The notes beneath the pieces were generated by a model. The model worked only from the letters and a program-made list of their open reading frames with translations, was not told the DNA's origin and made no database searches. Position numbers and translations under genes: made by a program. 64,000 nucleotides of DNA from PGYR01 sp046290495 (GTDB lineage: Bacteria; Bacteroidota; Ignavibacteria; Kapaibacteriales; UBA2268), in the NCBI GenBank assembly GCA_046290495.1, contig JBKAGT010000005.1:248001-312000 (forward strand), read 5' to 3'. How positions within the stretch are numbered: the stretch's first letter is position 1; the number at the start of each line of letters is the position of its first letter. Positions 26,696 to 34,386 of the stretch are shown piece after piece.

Positions 26696-26931
26696 TGCAA
26701 AATGTTTCTAATAAGATAGAATCAGTTGTCAATGAAATAAATAAAATACTTCAAAAAGATGGTGCTTTTATTGAATTTGTACGATTTGAAGTAGAAAATA
26801 GAACCGCTGTTTTCAAATTATTAGGAACATTAGAGCATGATCCTATGGCAATGAATACTCTTCGCGGTGGGGTTGAAAAAATTATATTGAATAAAATCAA
26901 CGAAGTACGAAGAATTGAACGAGAAATTTAA
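26695..26931 (+). CDS. Nfu-like domain protein lacking the Fe-S cysteines
   Basis: This is a 78-residue single-domain protein. It aligns with the NifU C-terminal (Nfu) domain: the region GTLEHDPMAMNTLRGGVEKII matches the family pattern G-x-C-S-G-C-P-M..T-L-x-G-G-I-E. L46 and D49 stand where the two cluster-binding cysteines belong, and the protein has no cysteine. It is coupled to the Mrp-like gene by a one-base overlap, a common genomic pairing. The domain assignment is by motif spacing. Loss of cluster binding is inferred from the missing ligands. Confidence 0.8.
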   Translation: MQNVSNKIESVVNEINKILQKDGAFIEFVRFEVENRTAVFKLLGTLEHDPMAMNTLRGGVEKIILNKINEVRRIEREI

Positions 26932-26938
26932 ATTTTTG

Positions 26939-26969
26939 TTTGCAGATTAAAAAAAATGTCTTAGTTTTG
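26939..26969 (+). promoter_or_regulatory. Bacteroidota-type promoter of tRNA-Val
   Basis: TTTG at 26939-26942, a 19-base spacer, then TAGTTTTG at 26962-26969; the tRNA begins at 26983. Confidence 0.7.
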
Positions 26970-26982
26970 TACTCATTAATCG

Positions 26983-27057
26983 GGGCGATTAGCTCAGTTG
27001 GTTTAGAGCATCTGCCTTACAAGCAGAGGGTCGGGAGTTCGAGTCTCTCATCGCCCA
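26983..27057 (+). tRNA. tRNA-Val (anticodon TAC)
   Basis: Acceptor GGGCGAT pairs with ATCGCCC, discriminator A, no encoded CCA. Anticodon stem TCTGC/GCAGA with loop CTTACAA gives TAC. T-arm GGAGTTCGAGTCTCTC is intact. Confidence 0.95.
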
Positions 27058-27078
27058 CACAATTAAATTTCCGATATT

Positions 27079-27112
27079 AAGCAAAAGCGTAAAAAGTTTT
27101 TGCTTTTTTTTT
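27079..27112 (+). terminator. Terminator between tRNA-Val and tRNA-Leu
   Basis: AAGCAAAA (27079-27086) pairs with TTTTGCTT (27098-27105), followed by T's. It lies between the two tRNAs. I see no consensus promoter before tRNA-Leu, so partial read-through may feed it. Confidence 0.65.
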
Positions 27113-27119
27113 CTGAAAA

Positions 27120-27203
27120 GCAGGAGTGGCGGAATTGGTAGACGCGCTGGATTCAAAATCCAGTGGTGGCAACATCGTGGGGGTTCAAGTCCCCCCTCCT
27201 GTA
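27120..27203 (+). tRNA. tRNA-Leu (anticodon CAA)
   Basis: This is a class II tRNA with a variable arm (TGGTGGCAACATCGTG region). Acceptor GCAGGAG pairs with CTCCTGT (G1.U72 wobble), discriminator A. Anticodon stem CTGGA/TCCAG encloses TTCAAAA, giving CAA. No CCA is encoded. Confidence 0.95.
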
Positions 27204-27212
27204 CAAAACACC

Positions 27213-27248
27213 AAGAGTAGTTAGTTTTCTAACTACTCTTTTTTTTTT
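27213..27248 (+). terminator. Terminator after tRNA-Leu
   Basis: AAGAGTAGTTAG and CTAACTACTCTT form a perfect long stem with a TTTT loop, followed by about ten T's. The next gene starts at 27322. Confidence 0.92.
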
Positions 27249-27321
27249 AATAGTCAGAATTCTAATATTAATTAAATAGTGTTATATTTTGAGTTCTGTA
27301 TCAACATAACTAAGAAAAAGT

Positions 27322-30039
27322 ATGAAATTAAAATTTGTAACTTCATTTCTAGCCATTCTACTACTATCTACCATCAGTTCGCATTCAAAAGAACCTATCG
27401 GCTTTGAAGATATACTAAAATTTGAAGATTTGAACAATCCCTCTATAACTGACAACGGAAAATGGGTAACTTATAGACTTGATAAACAAAGAGGAAATAA
27501 CAAATACGTTATCAAATCTACAGAGAGTGATAAAGAATTTATAGTTGAGAGAGGTTCATTCTTAAGATATTCTGATAATACAAATTGGTTCGCTGTTAAA
27601 TTGGAGACAGATTATTTAGAAAAGATTAATGATAGTAATAAAGAAAATAAAGGCAACGAATTAGTATTAATCGAAGCCATTAATGAAAACAAGTATACAA
27701 TTGAAGATATTGTTAATTTTAATATCTCAAAAAATGGTAAATGGCTTGCTTATACCAGAAAATACGAGGATAAGAAAAAGTCGAAAGTAAAACAATTTTA
27801 TATTAGACACTTAGAAACGAAATCTGAATTTAAAATAGACAATGTGAATGATTTTACTTTTGATTCATTAGGAAATAATATTTTTTACTCAACCTTTACG
27901 AAAGATATTAGTTCACTTTATAAGAGAGATTTAAATCAAAATTTTGCTCCAGAACAAATTATTGAGACTGATTCTAATGTAAAGTATTCTAATTTGTATT
28001 GGAATGATTCATTTAATATTCTTTTTTATTTAAAAGGATACATTAATGAATCTGAAAAGATAAGGGACAATCAAGTAAAACAATTCTCCTTAAATAGCAA
28101 TAATATTAGTTTAATAGCAGATACAAGCTCTAAGAAAGATTGGTATATACCAGAAAAGAATAGATTAAAACTTTCAGATAACGGCTATTTATGGTTTGGT
28201 TATAAGCCAGATAAAGAATGGTATGATATTGATAAAGATACGACAAAAATTACTGAAGAAAACCTTTATAATCTAGATAAAATCCTTGATGACACTCAAT
28301 TGTTCTTATGGCATCCAGATGATCCTGAGATTATGACATTACAAAGAACTCAATGGAATAAAGTCAAAGATAAAGTTTATTATAACATATACGATTTAGA
28401 AGCAGAAACCATACTTTATTCTTCAGATGAATCTGATGAAAATTTACAATATAGTGATTCAGATTTCAGCTTAGTATATAATTATGAACCTCATAAAAGA
28501 TTAGTCCTATACAAAGGCTGGTATTACGATTTATACGTTGTGAATATTAAAACAGGAGTAAAAACTTTAATTGCTGAAGAATTAGAAGAAAGAGCAACTT
28601 TATCTCCTAATGGTAAATACACTGTGTTTTATAATAAGAAAAATTGGTATAGCTATAATAACACAAACGGAAAATTAATACACCTTAATAGTGAAATGGA
28701 GATACCGTTTTACGATGTTATGGATGACCACCCAAAAGAACCAAATGCTTATGGAATCAATGGCTGGATAGGTGAAGATAAATTCGTAATCATTAGAGAT
28801 GAATTCGATTTATGGAAATTTGATTTATCTAATGGTGCTCATTCTAACATAACAAATGAATATGGAAGAACTAATAAGACTAAAATCCGAATTTACGATT
28901 TGGATAATGAAAAGAAATGGTATGATATAAATGAGACAGTAGTTGTTTCATTATATGGAAAGTTTAATAAGAAAAAAGAACTGGGGACTTTAAATATCTC
29001 CACAGGACAAATAGATAAGAGGTTAGAGGGTGACTTTAATTATAACATCATTAAAAAATCTAAATATACAAACAAATTAATCTATACGAAACAAGGCTTT
29101 AACACTTATCCAGATTTGTGGGTAACAGACACTACATTATCGAGCCCTATTCAAGTTTCTAATGGTCAGAAACAATTAGATAAATACCTATGGGGAACTT
29201 CTCACTTAGTTGAATATGTAACTGAATTAGGAGATACTCTTCAAGGATACTATGCACTACCAGAAAACTATAAGAAAGGTAAAAAGTATCCTGTTTTCGT
29301 ATATTTCTATGAAAGATTCTCTGATAGAAAAAACTTGTTTAACATGCCTAAAGTGAATCATAGACCTCCTTATTCACTTTACTTAGGTAATGAGTATGTT
29401 ATGTTCTTCCCAGATATAAAATTTTATGATGGCATGCCAGGTGAATCATCTAAAGCTGCACTAATTGCGGGTTGTGACAAATTAGTAGAAATGGGAATAG
29501 CTGATAAAGAAAGAATAGTTATGCATGGACATAGCTGGTCTGGTTATGAAAGTGCTTGGATAGTTACTCAAACAGATTACTTTGCTGCATGTGTTTCTGG
29601 TGCACCTGTTTCTAATATGACTTCTGCTTACTCTGGAATAAGGTTAGGTTCTGGACTTGCTAGACAATTTCAATATGAGACACAACAAAGTAGAATAGGT
29701 GGAAATATTATAGATTCATTAGATGCTTATATAAAGAATTCACCTATATTTTTTGCAGACCAAATGAATACACCTTTGATGGTAATGTTTGGTGATGTTG
29801 ATGAGGCAGTGCCGTGGCAACAAGGTATTGAGCTATATTTGGCATTAAGGAGATTCGACAAGAATTGTATATTCTTACAGTATGAAAATGAACCACATCA
29901 TCTGAAAAAGCTTCACAATCAGCTTGATTATTCGATGAGAATGAAGCAATTCATGGATTATTATGTCTTTGGTGGTGAAATGCCACTATGGATGAAGCAA
30001 GGATTTGAATATAAAGGTATATATAATACTGGTAATTAG
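27322..30039 (+). CDS. Exported S9 family peptidase (prolyl oligopeptidase-like)
   Basis: This 905-residue protein has a signal peptide (about residues 1-22), a long beta-propeller with DPP4/TolB-like strands, and a C-terminal alpha/beta-hydrolase domain (about 650-905). The triad is visible as S738 in GHSWSGYES, D827 in GDVDEAVPW and H859 in NEPHHLKK. The glycine usually next to the nucleophile region (GHSxGGY) is serine here. S9 peptidases act on short peptides, so the likely role is periplasmic or surface peptide processing. The gene converges on a di-haem peroxidase with two bases between stop codons. Confidence 0.92.
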   Translation: MKLKFVTSFLAILLLSTISSHSKEPIGFEDILKFEDLNNPSITDNGKWVTYRLDKQRGNNKYVIKSTESDKEFIVERGSFLRYSDNTNWFAVKLETDYLEKINDSNKENKGNELVLIEAINENKYTIEDIVNFNISKNGKWLAYTRKYEDKKKSKVKQFYIRHLETKSEFKIDNVNDFTFDSLGNNIFYSTFTKDISSLYKRDLNQNFAPEQIIETDSNVKYSNLYWNDSFNILFYLKGYINESEKIRDNQVKQFSLNSNNISLIADTSSKKDWYIPEKNRLKLSDNGYLWFGYKPDKEWYDIDKDTTKITEENLYNLDKILDDTQLFLWHPDDPEIMTLQRTQWNKVKDKVYYNIYDLEAETILYSSDESDENLQYSDSDFSLVYNYEPHKRLVLYKGWYYDLYVVNIKTGVKTLIAEELEERATLSPNGKYTVFYNKKNWYSYNNTNGKLIHLNSEMEIPFYDVMDDHPKEPNAYGINGWIGEDKFVIIRDEFDLWKFDLSNGAHSNITNEYGRTNKTKIRIYDLDNEKKWYDINETVVVSLYGKFNKKKELGTLNISTGQIDKRLEGDFNYNIIKKSKYTNKLIYTKQGFNTYPDLWVTDTTLSSPIQVSNGQKQLDKYLWGTSHLVEYVTELGDTLQGYYALPENYKKGKKYPVFVYFYERFSDRKNLFNMPKVNHRPPYSLYLGNEYVMFFPDIKFYDGMPGESSKAALIAGCDKLVEMGIADKERIVMHGHSWSGYESAWIVTQTDYFAACVSGAPVSNMTSAYSGIRLGSGLARQFQYETQQSRIGGNIIDSLDAYIKNSPIFFADQMNTPLMVMFGDVDEAVPWQQGIELYLALRRFDKNCIFLQYENEPHHLKKLHNQLDYSMRMKQFMDYYVFGGEMPLWMKQGFEYKGIYNTGN

Positions 30040-30053
30040 ATTTAATTACCAGT
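30028..30053. repeat. Inverted repeat spanning two convergent stop codons
   Basis: ACTGGTAATTA (30028-30038) and TAATTACCAGT (30043-30053) form an 11-bp perfect stem with a four-base loop. Both flanking proteins end in Thr-Gly-Asn because of the symmetry. There is no T-run, so it is a weak terminator candidate or an RNA-stabilising hairpin on both transcripts. Confidence 0.75.
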
Positions 30054-31124
30054 TATAAATTCTTCATCTGTTAGAGTTTTTAAGAAGTTAATCAAATCAT
30101 CTTTATCAGATTGAGTTAGTCCAATTCCATCTTTAATTTTGAACATATTGGCATCAAGCGATAAAGAAACTTGAACATTACTATTATAATGCTCAACAAC
30201 TTCTTCCAAAGTTTCAAATCTACCATCGTGCATGTATGGAGCGGTAACGGCTACATTCCTTAGCGATGGTACTTTAAAAGCACCACGATCATTTAATTCA
30301 TTTGTAACATTAAATCTACCACCGTCTTCTGATTTTTTATCAAGGCCATTATTCATGAAGTCATGATTAGAAAAGTTTGCTGTACCATGACAATGGAAAC
30401 AATCAGCTCCAGTTTCTTCTCCAGTTGGATCAAATTCAGTAAAAAATATTTCCTCACCTCTCTTTTCTGAATCTGTAAATTCGGCTTCTCCCCTTTGAAC
30501 TTTGTCATATTTTGAATTACCAGAAACTAAAGTCAACATAAATTGTTCTAGAGCTAGTCCAAGCTTTCTTTCTGTAATTACTGAATCTTCAAATGCTTTG
30601 TAAAACAATTCTTTGTATTTAGAGCTATTGTTAAGTTTCAAAACAACGTTTTCCAAAGTTTCATCCATTTCCAATGGGTCTTCTATTGGAACTAAAGCTT
30701 GATGTCTAAGTGAATCTGACCTCCCATCCCAAAAGAAACCTTTTTGATGATAAAATAGGTTAAACAATGGCATTGAGTTTCTAGTTCCTATTTTACCATC
30801 TACTCCAATTGAAAACTTTTTATTACCATCTGAAAAAGAATTTTCTTGTTGGTGACATGAATTACATGAAACGCTACCATTTCTAGATAGTATTCCATCA
30901 GAAAATAATTCCTTGCCTAGCAGAACACCTTCTTCAGTAAGAGCATTATCTACTGGAAGTATGGCACGTGGTAAATTGCCAGGAATTACAAGGTTATATG
31001 GTGTTGTTGAGAACTCTTCAACCGGTTCAATAGCTGACTTTTCTTCACCACATGAAGAAAGAAATGTTAAAAATAAAACACTTAGATAGAATAAAGTAAT
31101 TGTCAAAAAAGATTTAAATTTCAT
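30042..31124 (-). CDS. Di-haem cytochrome c peroxidase/MauG-family lipoprotein (MbnH-like)
   Basis: This 360-residue lipoprotein has lipobox LSSC (C25) and two haem c sites: CNSCH (C87, C90, H91) and CFHCH (C242, C245, H246). Segments typical of the CcpA/MauG family, such as FWDGR, VPIEDPLEM, FKVPSLRNVAVTAPYMHDGRF and LEEVVEHYN, are present. The gene lies five bases after an MbnP-like lipoprotein gene on the same strand. In methanotrophs the MauG-like MbnH modifies a tryptophan of MbnP. This supports an MbnH-type role over simple peroxide detoxification, though both remain possible. Confidence 0.92.
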   Translation of the reverse strand: MKFKSFLTITLFYLSVLFLTFLSSCGEEKSAIEPVEEFSTTPYNLVIPGNLPRAILPVDNALTEEGVLLGKELFSDGILSRNGSVSCNSCHQQENSFSDGNKKFSIGVDGKIGTRNSMPLFNLFYHQKGFFWDGRSDSLRHQALVPIEDPLEMDETLENVVLKLNNSSKYKELFYKAFEDSVITERKLGLALEQFMLTLVSGNSKYDKVQRGEAEFTDSEKRGEEIFFTEFDPTGEETGADCFHCHGTANFSNHDFMNNGLDKKSEDGGRFNVTNELNDRGAFKVPSLRNVAVTAPYMHDGRFETLEEVVEHYNSNVQVSLSLDANMFKIKDGIGLTQSDKDDLINFLKTLTDEEFITGN

Positions 31125-31129
31125 CTCAA

Positions 31130-31858
31130 CTATTTAATTGTGAATGATAATTTTAGGTTTTCAGCTACAGCTTCACTAAGTCCAAAGTCAGATTTTGAAT
31201 GAGTAACATAGGGATAATCATTAATGTTTATGTTTGTTTGTGAATCGAAAATTCTAGCAACATCTAAATTAATTTCTAACTGTCCAGAATCGTCTATGAC
31301 AAAATTTTCATCAATTGTAATTCTTATCTGATTTTTATTTAATCCAATATGATAAGTAATAGCGTCTTTAATTGTTCCATTATCGAAAACTATTCCCTCT
31401 AATGTGAGAAAAATGAATCCATCAATCCAGTTCCAATACATGTCATTAACAATTGGATTCAGTGGACTATCTGAAGAAAATGTATTAGGGTCAGTTACAT
31501 TTAGAATAGAATCAACACCTAAATTAAATGAAATAGAAGAGTATGAACCTGCATCAATAGTTCCTAAACTAAAACTCAGTCTGCTGTTTTCATTATCAAT
31601 AAATGCATAACTGGAGTCTAAATTAATCTCGTTTCCTTCATTTGTTACGAGTGTGAAGTTAGATAGCAAATATTTTAACTTTGTTATAGATAAAGTATTA
31701 CCAGAAGTATTTGTATAGATCTCACCACTCTCAATAGGGTTTTCATCAAACAAGTGATTCATACTTATTTTCAAATTTACTGACTTATTTGGTGTAGTTG
31801 TATTCTCTTCACTACAAGAAATGATTAAGAATATCAACAGAATTGAAAAGTATTTCAT
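31130..31858 (-). CDS. MbnP-like copper-binding lipoprotein
   Basis: This is a 242-residue predicted lipoprotein (lipobox around IISC, C15). The MbnP-like pattern is visible: an N-terminal strand with FDENPIESGEIYTNTSGNTLSITKLKYLLSNF-type sequence, a middle Asp/Ser segment, and the tryptophan motif MYWNWIDGFIFLTLEG. MbnP proteins bind copper; in the characterised case a tryptophan is converted to kynurenine by MbnH. The downstream di-haem gene supplies that partner. No methanobactin gene is seen here. Confidence 0.8.
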   Translation of the reverse strand: MKYFSILLIFLIISCSEENTTTPNKSVNLKISMNHLFDENPIESGEIYTNTSGNTLSITKLKYLLSNFTLVTNEGNEINLDSSYAFIDNENSRLSFSLGTIDAGSYSSISFNLGVDSILNVTDPNTFSSDSPLNPIVNDMYWNWIDGFIFLTLEGIVFDNGTIKDAITYHIGLNKNQIRITIDENFVIDDSGQLEINLDVARIFDSQTNININDYPYVTHSKSDFGLSEAVAENLKLSFTIK

Positions 31859-31935
31859 TGAATTTATCGATAGTTAATATTTTGATTTAGAAGTATTTGA
31901 ATAATTTATATTATATTTCAAGTTACTATTTTTTG

Positions 31936-32009
31936 CACCCCCGGAGGGATTCGAACCCCCAACCCTCAGAGCCGAAATCTGATACTCTATCCAGTTGAGC
32001 TACGGAGGC
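31936..32009 (-). tRNA. tRNA-Arg (anticodon TCG)
   Basis: Acceptor GCCTCCG pairs with CGGGGGT (G1.U72 and T4.G69 wobbles), discriminator G. Anticodon stem TCAGA/TCTGA encloses TTTCGGC, giving TCG, with G37 as expected for CGN readers. It starts four bases after the flippase stop on the same strand, with no consensus promoter between, so it is probably processed from that transcript. Confidence 0.93.
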
Positions 32010-32013
32010 GTAT

Positions 32014-33483
32014 TTATTTTCGTTTGATTAATCTCTTCAGTGCTCTCATTTCTTCTTTAGTGAAGAAGCCAAATAATTTCAATAAAACCAGGAAAGTAAA
32101 CAATAATGCAACTTTAGAAATAAAGTCATTCATTGTCCCGTACTCTAGATTTATGAAATCATTGGCAAAGTATCCTATTAATGTTAAAATTGCTATTGTT
32201 ATTATTTTCTTCCATTCATATTCGATTTTGTAAGTCTTATTAGAAAAATAATAAATTAGAACAGCATTAACAAAGAAACCAATTAGAGTTGCCCAAGCTG
32301 CACCTATATAACCAATTTCAGGAATCAGTATGTACATTGCAGCAAAATAGAATGCCGTGCCTGTAACTATTGAATATGCCAAATACTTTGTTTTCTTTGC
32401 TATATGAAGAGATGCAGAGAAATTATTATACATCCCATTAAACCAATATGCTAATAAGATAATTGGTATTATAACCAATCCTTCTTTATAATCATTTGGT
32501 AAAAGTTTCCCTCTACCTATAAATGGTATATCAGAAATATATCTCACAAAATATGAGAAACTCAAGAATATCAATGAGCCAATAAATGTGAAATAAGTTA
32601 AAATTTTAGAAAATAACTTATTAGCACCTTCCTCATTATAGTTGTTTAGGAAAAATGGTCTCCAGGCATAGTCAAATGCAGTTATATATAATAGCATTGG
32701 AATACCAAGTTTGTAATTTGCCGAATAAACTGCTTGTGCTTCAGAACCCGAAAATGCCTTAACTATAGGTTTATCTGCTACATTTAGTAGTATAGAGGAA
32801 ATAGCAGCTGGTAATGTTGGTACACCATATACTAACATTTTTTTCAATAATTCAGAATCAAAACTGAACTCTAAATACTTCATTATTCTAGGTATGTGAA
32901 TAGCTAATGTAACCAATGAAGCTAACAGTTGAATTACTAAAACAGCAAATACACCTAAATTGAGTACAGCAACAGCAATAAAGGTTAATGAGACGTAAAA
33001 TATAACGTGAACAAACCTAATTATAATAAAGCTTTTAGCTTTATTCGTCATTCTAAGTAATCCGTAAGGTATGAATTGTATAGCATCTATCAATGGAACA
33101 AAAGCAGCAATTCTAATTAAATCAGCTGAATTTTCAATTTCACCAGATAGTATAAATTCTAATTGATCTGATAGTATAAATATTGATATCGAAATAATTG
33201 AACCAAATATTAATATTCCAATGAAAGAGTGAGAGAATACTTGTTTAGAATATTGAAAATCATCTTTTTTATAAAATCTAAAAAATGAACTTTCTAGAGC
33301 TGTTGCATAAAGAATATTTAATAACCCAATATACACATAAATTATCACTATATCTGCATATTCAGTCTTGGGTAAGTAATTTATATAAAGAGGAAATAGT
33401 ATAAATGTAAGAAACCTACCAATGATATTGAATATACCATAAGTTGCAGTCTGACCAGCTAATTCTTTTAGCTTAGCTTTCAT
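32014..33483 (-). CDS. Polysaccharide flippase (MOP superfamily, Wzx-like)
   Basis: This is a 489-residue inner-membrane protein with about 12-14 hydrophobic helices. It begins KELAGQTATYGIFNIIGRFLTFILFP, typical of oligosaccharide flippases that translocate lipid-linked glycan units. The order of paired helices and the basic C-terminal tail (MRALKRLIKRK) fit. The lipid-linked substrate is unknown. A DUF6132 gene and scpB/scpA lie upstream on the same strand. Two envelope glycan genes (Wzz-like and ligase-like) are found far away at 57.5-60 kb. Confidence 0.88.
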   Translation of the reverse strand: MKAKLKELAGQTATYGIFNIIGRFLTFILFPLYINYLPKTEYADIVIIYVYIGLLNILYATALESSFFRFYKKDDFQYSKQVFSHSFIGILIFGSIISISIFILSDQLEFILSGEIENSADLIRIAAFVPLIDAIQFIPYGLLRMTNKAKSFIIIRFVHVIFYVSLTFIAVAVLNLGVFAVLVIQLLASLVTLAIHIPRIMKYLEFSFDSELLKKMLVYGVPTLPAAISSILLNVADKPIVKAFSGSEAQAVYSANYKLGIPMLLYITAFDYAWRPFFLNNYNEEGANKLFSKILTYFTFIGSLIFLSFSYFVRYISDIPFIGRGKLLPNDYKEGLVIIPIILLAYWFNGMYNNFSASLHIAKKTKYLAYSIVTGTAFYFAAMYILIPEIGYIGAAWATLIGFFVNAVLIYYFSNKTYKIEYEWKKIITIAILTLIGYFANDFINLEYGTMNDFISKVALLFTFLVLLKLFGFFTKEEMRALKRLIKRK

Positions 33484-33484
33484 A

Positions 33485-33670
33485 TTACTTTATTTTTTTC
33501 TTATTGGTAGGTAGTGATAATACAAAACCGAAAACAGCTCCGTAAAGAGTCATTGTAGTCCAACTTGATTTTAAAGGACATCCAGATTCACATCCAAAGA
33601 AATGGTAGTAACCATATCCAATAATTGCTCCAAGAGCTGTAATCAATAATATTTTTAGTTTTGAGTTCAT
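33485..33670 (-). CDS. DUF6132 family small membrane protein
   Basis: This is a 61-residue protein with two hydrophobic segments (about residues 7-25 and 40-54) flanking a cysteine-bearing loop, FFGCESGCPLKSS. The sequence resembles DUF6132 (a glycine-rich first helix, YYHFxGCxSGxCP, then LYGAVFGF). The function is unknown. The gene sits one base before the flippase start, so the two are probably translated together. Two cysteines four residues apart are the most conserved-looking feature. Confidence 0.8.
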   Translation of the reverse strand: MNSKLKILLITALGAIIGYGYYHFFGCESGCPLKSSWTTMTLYGAVFGFVLSLPTNKKKIK

Positions 33671-33687
33671 ATCGATTAATTACGATT

Positions 33688-34386
33688 CTAATTATCTATT
33701 TGTTCCGAGTCTTTCTTTTTCTCATCTATCTTCAAAACAAACTCTTCGGTTTCTTCGCTATTTAAACCAAATTCCTTTATTTCTTTAAGTTTAGGTAGGT
33801 CGTCTATACTATTTATTCCAAATGATTTAAGAAATTCAGTTGTCGTACCATATAGATAAGGATTTCCAGGAGCATCACTCTTCCCTATTATTTTAACAAA
33901 TCCTTTATCTATCAATCCGTTTATAATCTCTTTAGAGTTAACTCCTCGAATACTCTCTACACCAGGTCTTGAAATAGGTTGTCTGTAAGCTATAATGGCA
34001 AGGGTTTCTAAATTTGCATTTGTTAACTTTCTTCTTCTAACGTTTTTATTTATTTTACCTACAATCTTACCAAATTTCCTAGAGGTTACTATATTAAATC
34101 CCCCTCCACTTTCTATTATCCTGAAAGCTGCATCATTATGAGAATATTCTTCATTAATCTCATCAATTAATCTTTTGATGTATTCACGATCGAAACCAAT
34201 TTTTTCAAGCATCTCATATTCGATAATATCTTGATCTGATTTACTACCACTATCATTTGTGGCTAAAATCTTCATCAATTTATTGATGTATACTGGTTCT
34301 TCTATAGTGAAAAGAAGTGCTTCAATTGCTCTTTTTTGGTCCTCTTTTGGTAGAGTAAAAAAATATGGTAAATCTTCTATTTCCAT
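33688..34386 (-). CDS. scpB: Segregation and condensation protein B
   Basis: This 232-residue kleisin-associated winged-helix protein dimerises on ScpA within the SMC condensin that compacts the chromosome. Family segments visible are the N-terminal IEALLFTIEEPVYINKL, the central TNANLETLAIIAYRQPISRPGVESIRGVNS, and DAPGNPYLYGTTTEFLKSFGINSIDDLP. The ATG overlaps the stop of scpA by one base (TAATG). Confidence 0.96.
   Translation of the reverse strand: MEIEDLPYFFTLPKEDQKRAIEALLFTIEEPVYINKLMKILATNDSGSKSDQDIIEYEMLEKIGFDREYIKRLIDEINEEYSHNDAAFRIIESGGGFNIVTSRKFGKIVGKINKNVRRRKLTNANLETLAIIAYRQPISRPGVESIRGVNSKEIINGLIDKGFVKIIGKSDAPGNPYLYGTTTEFLKSFGINSIDDLPKLKEIKEFGLNSEETEEFVLKIDEKKKDSEQIDN

Noticed and set aside
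26941..27321. A possible tRNA operon with further RNA genes between Val and Leu.
   Set aside because: Only two tRNA cloverleaves and two terminator hairpins are present; the remaining sequence is short and AT-rich.
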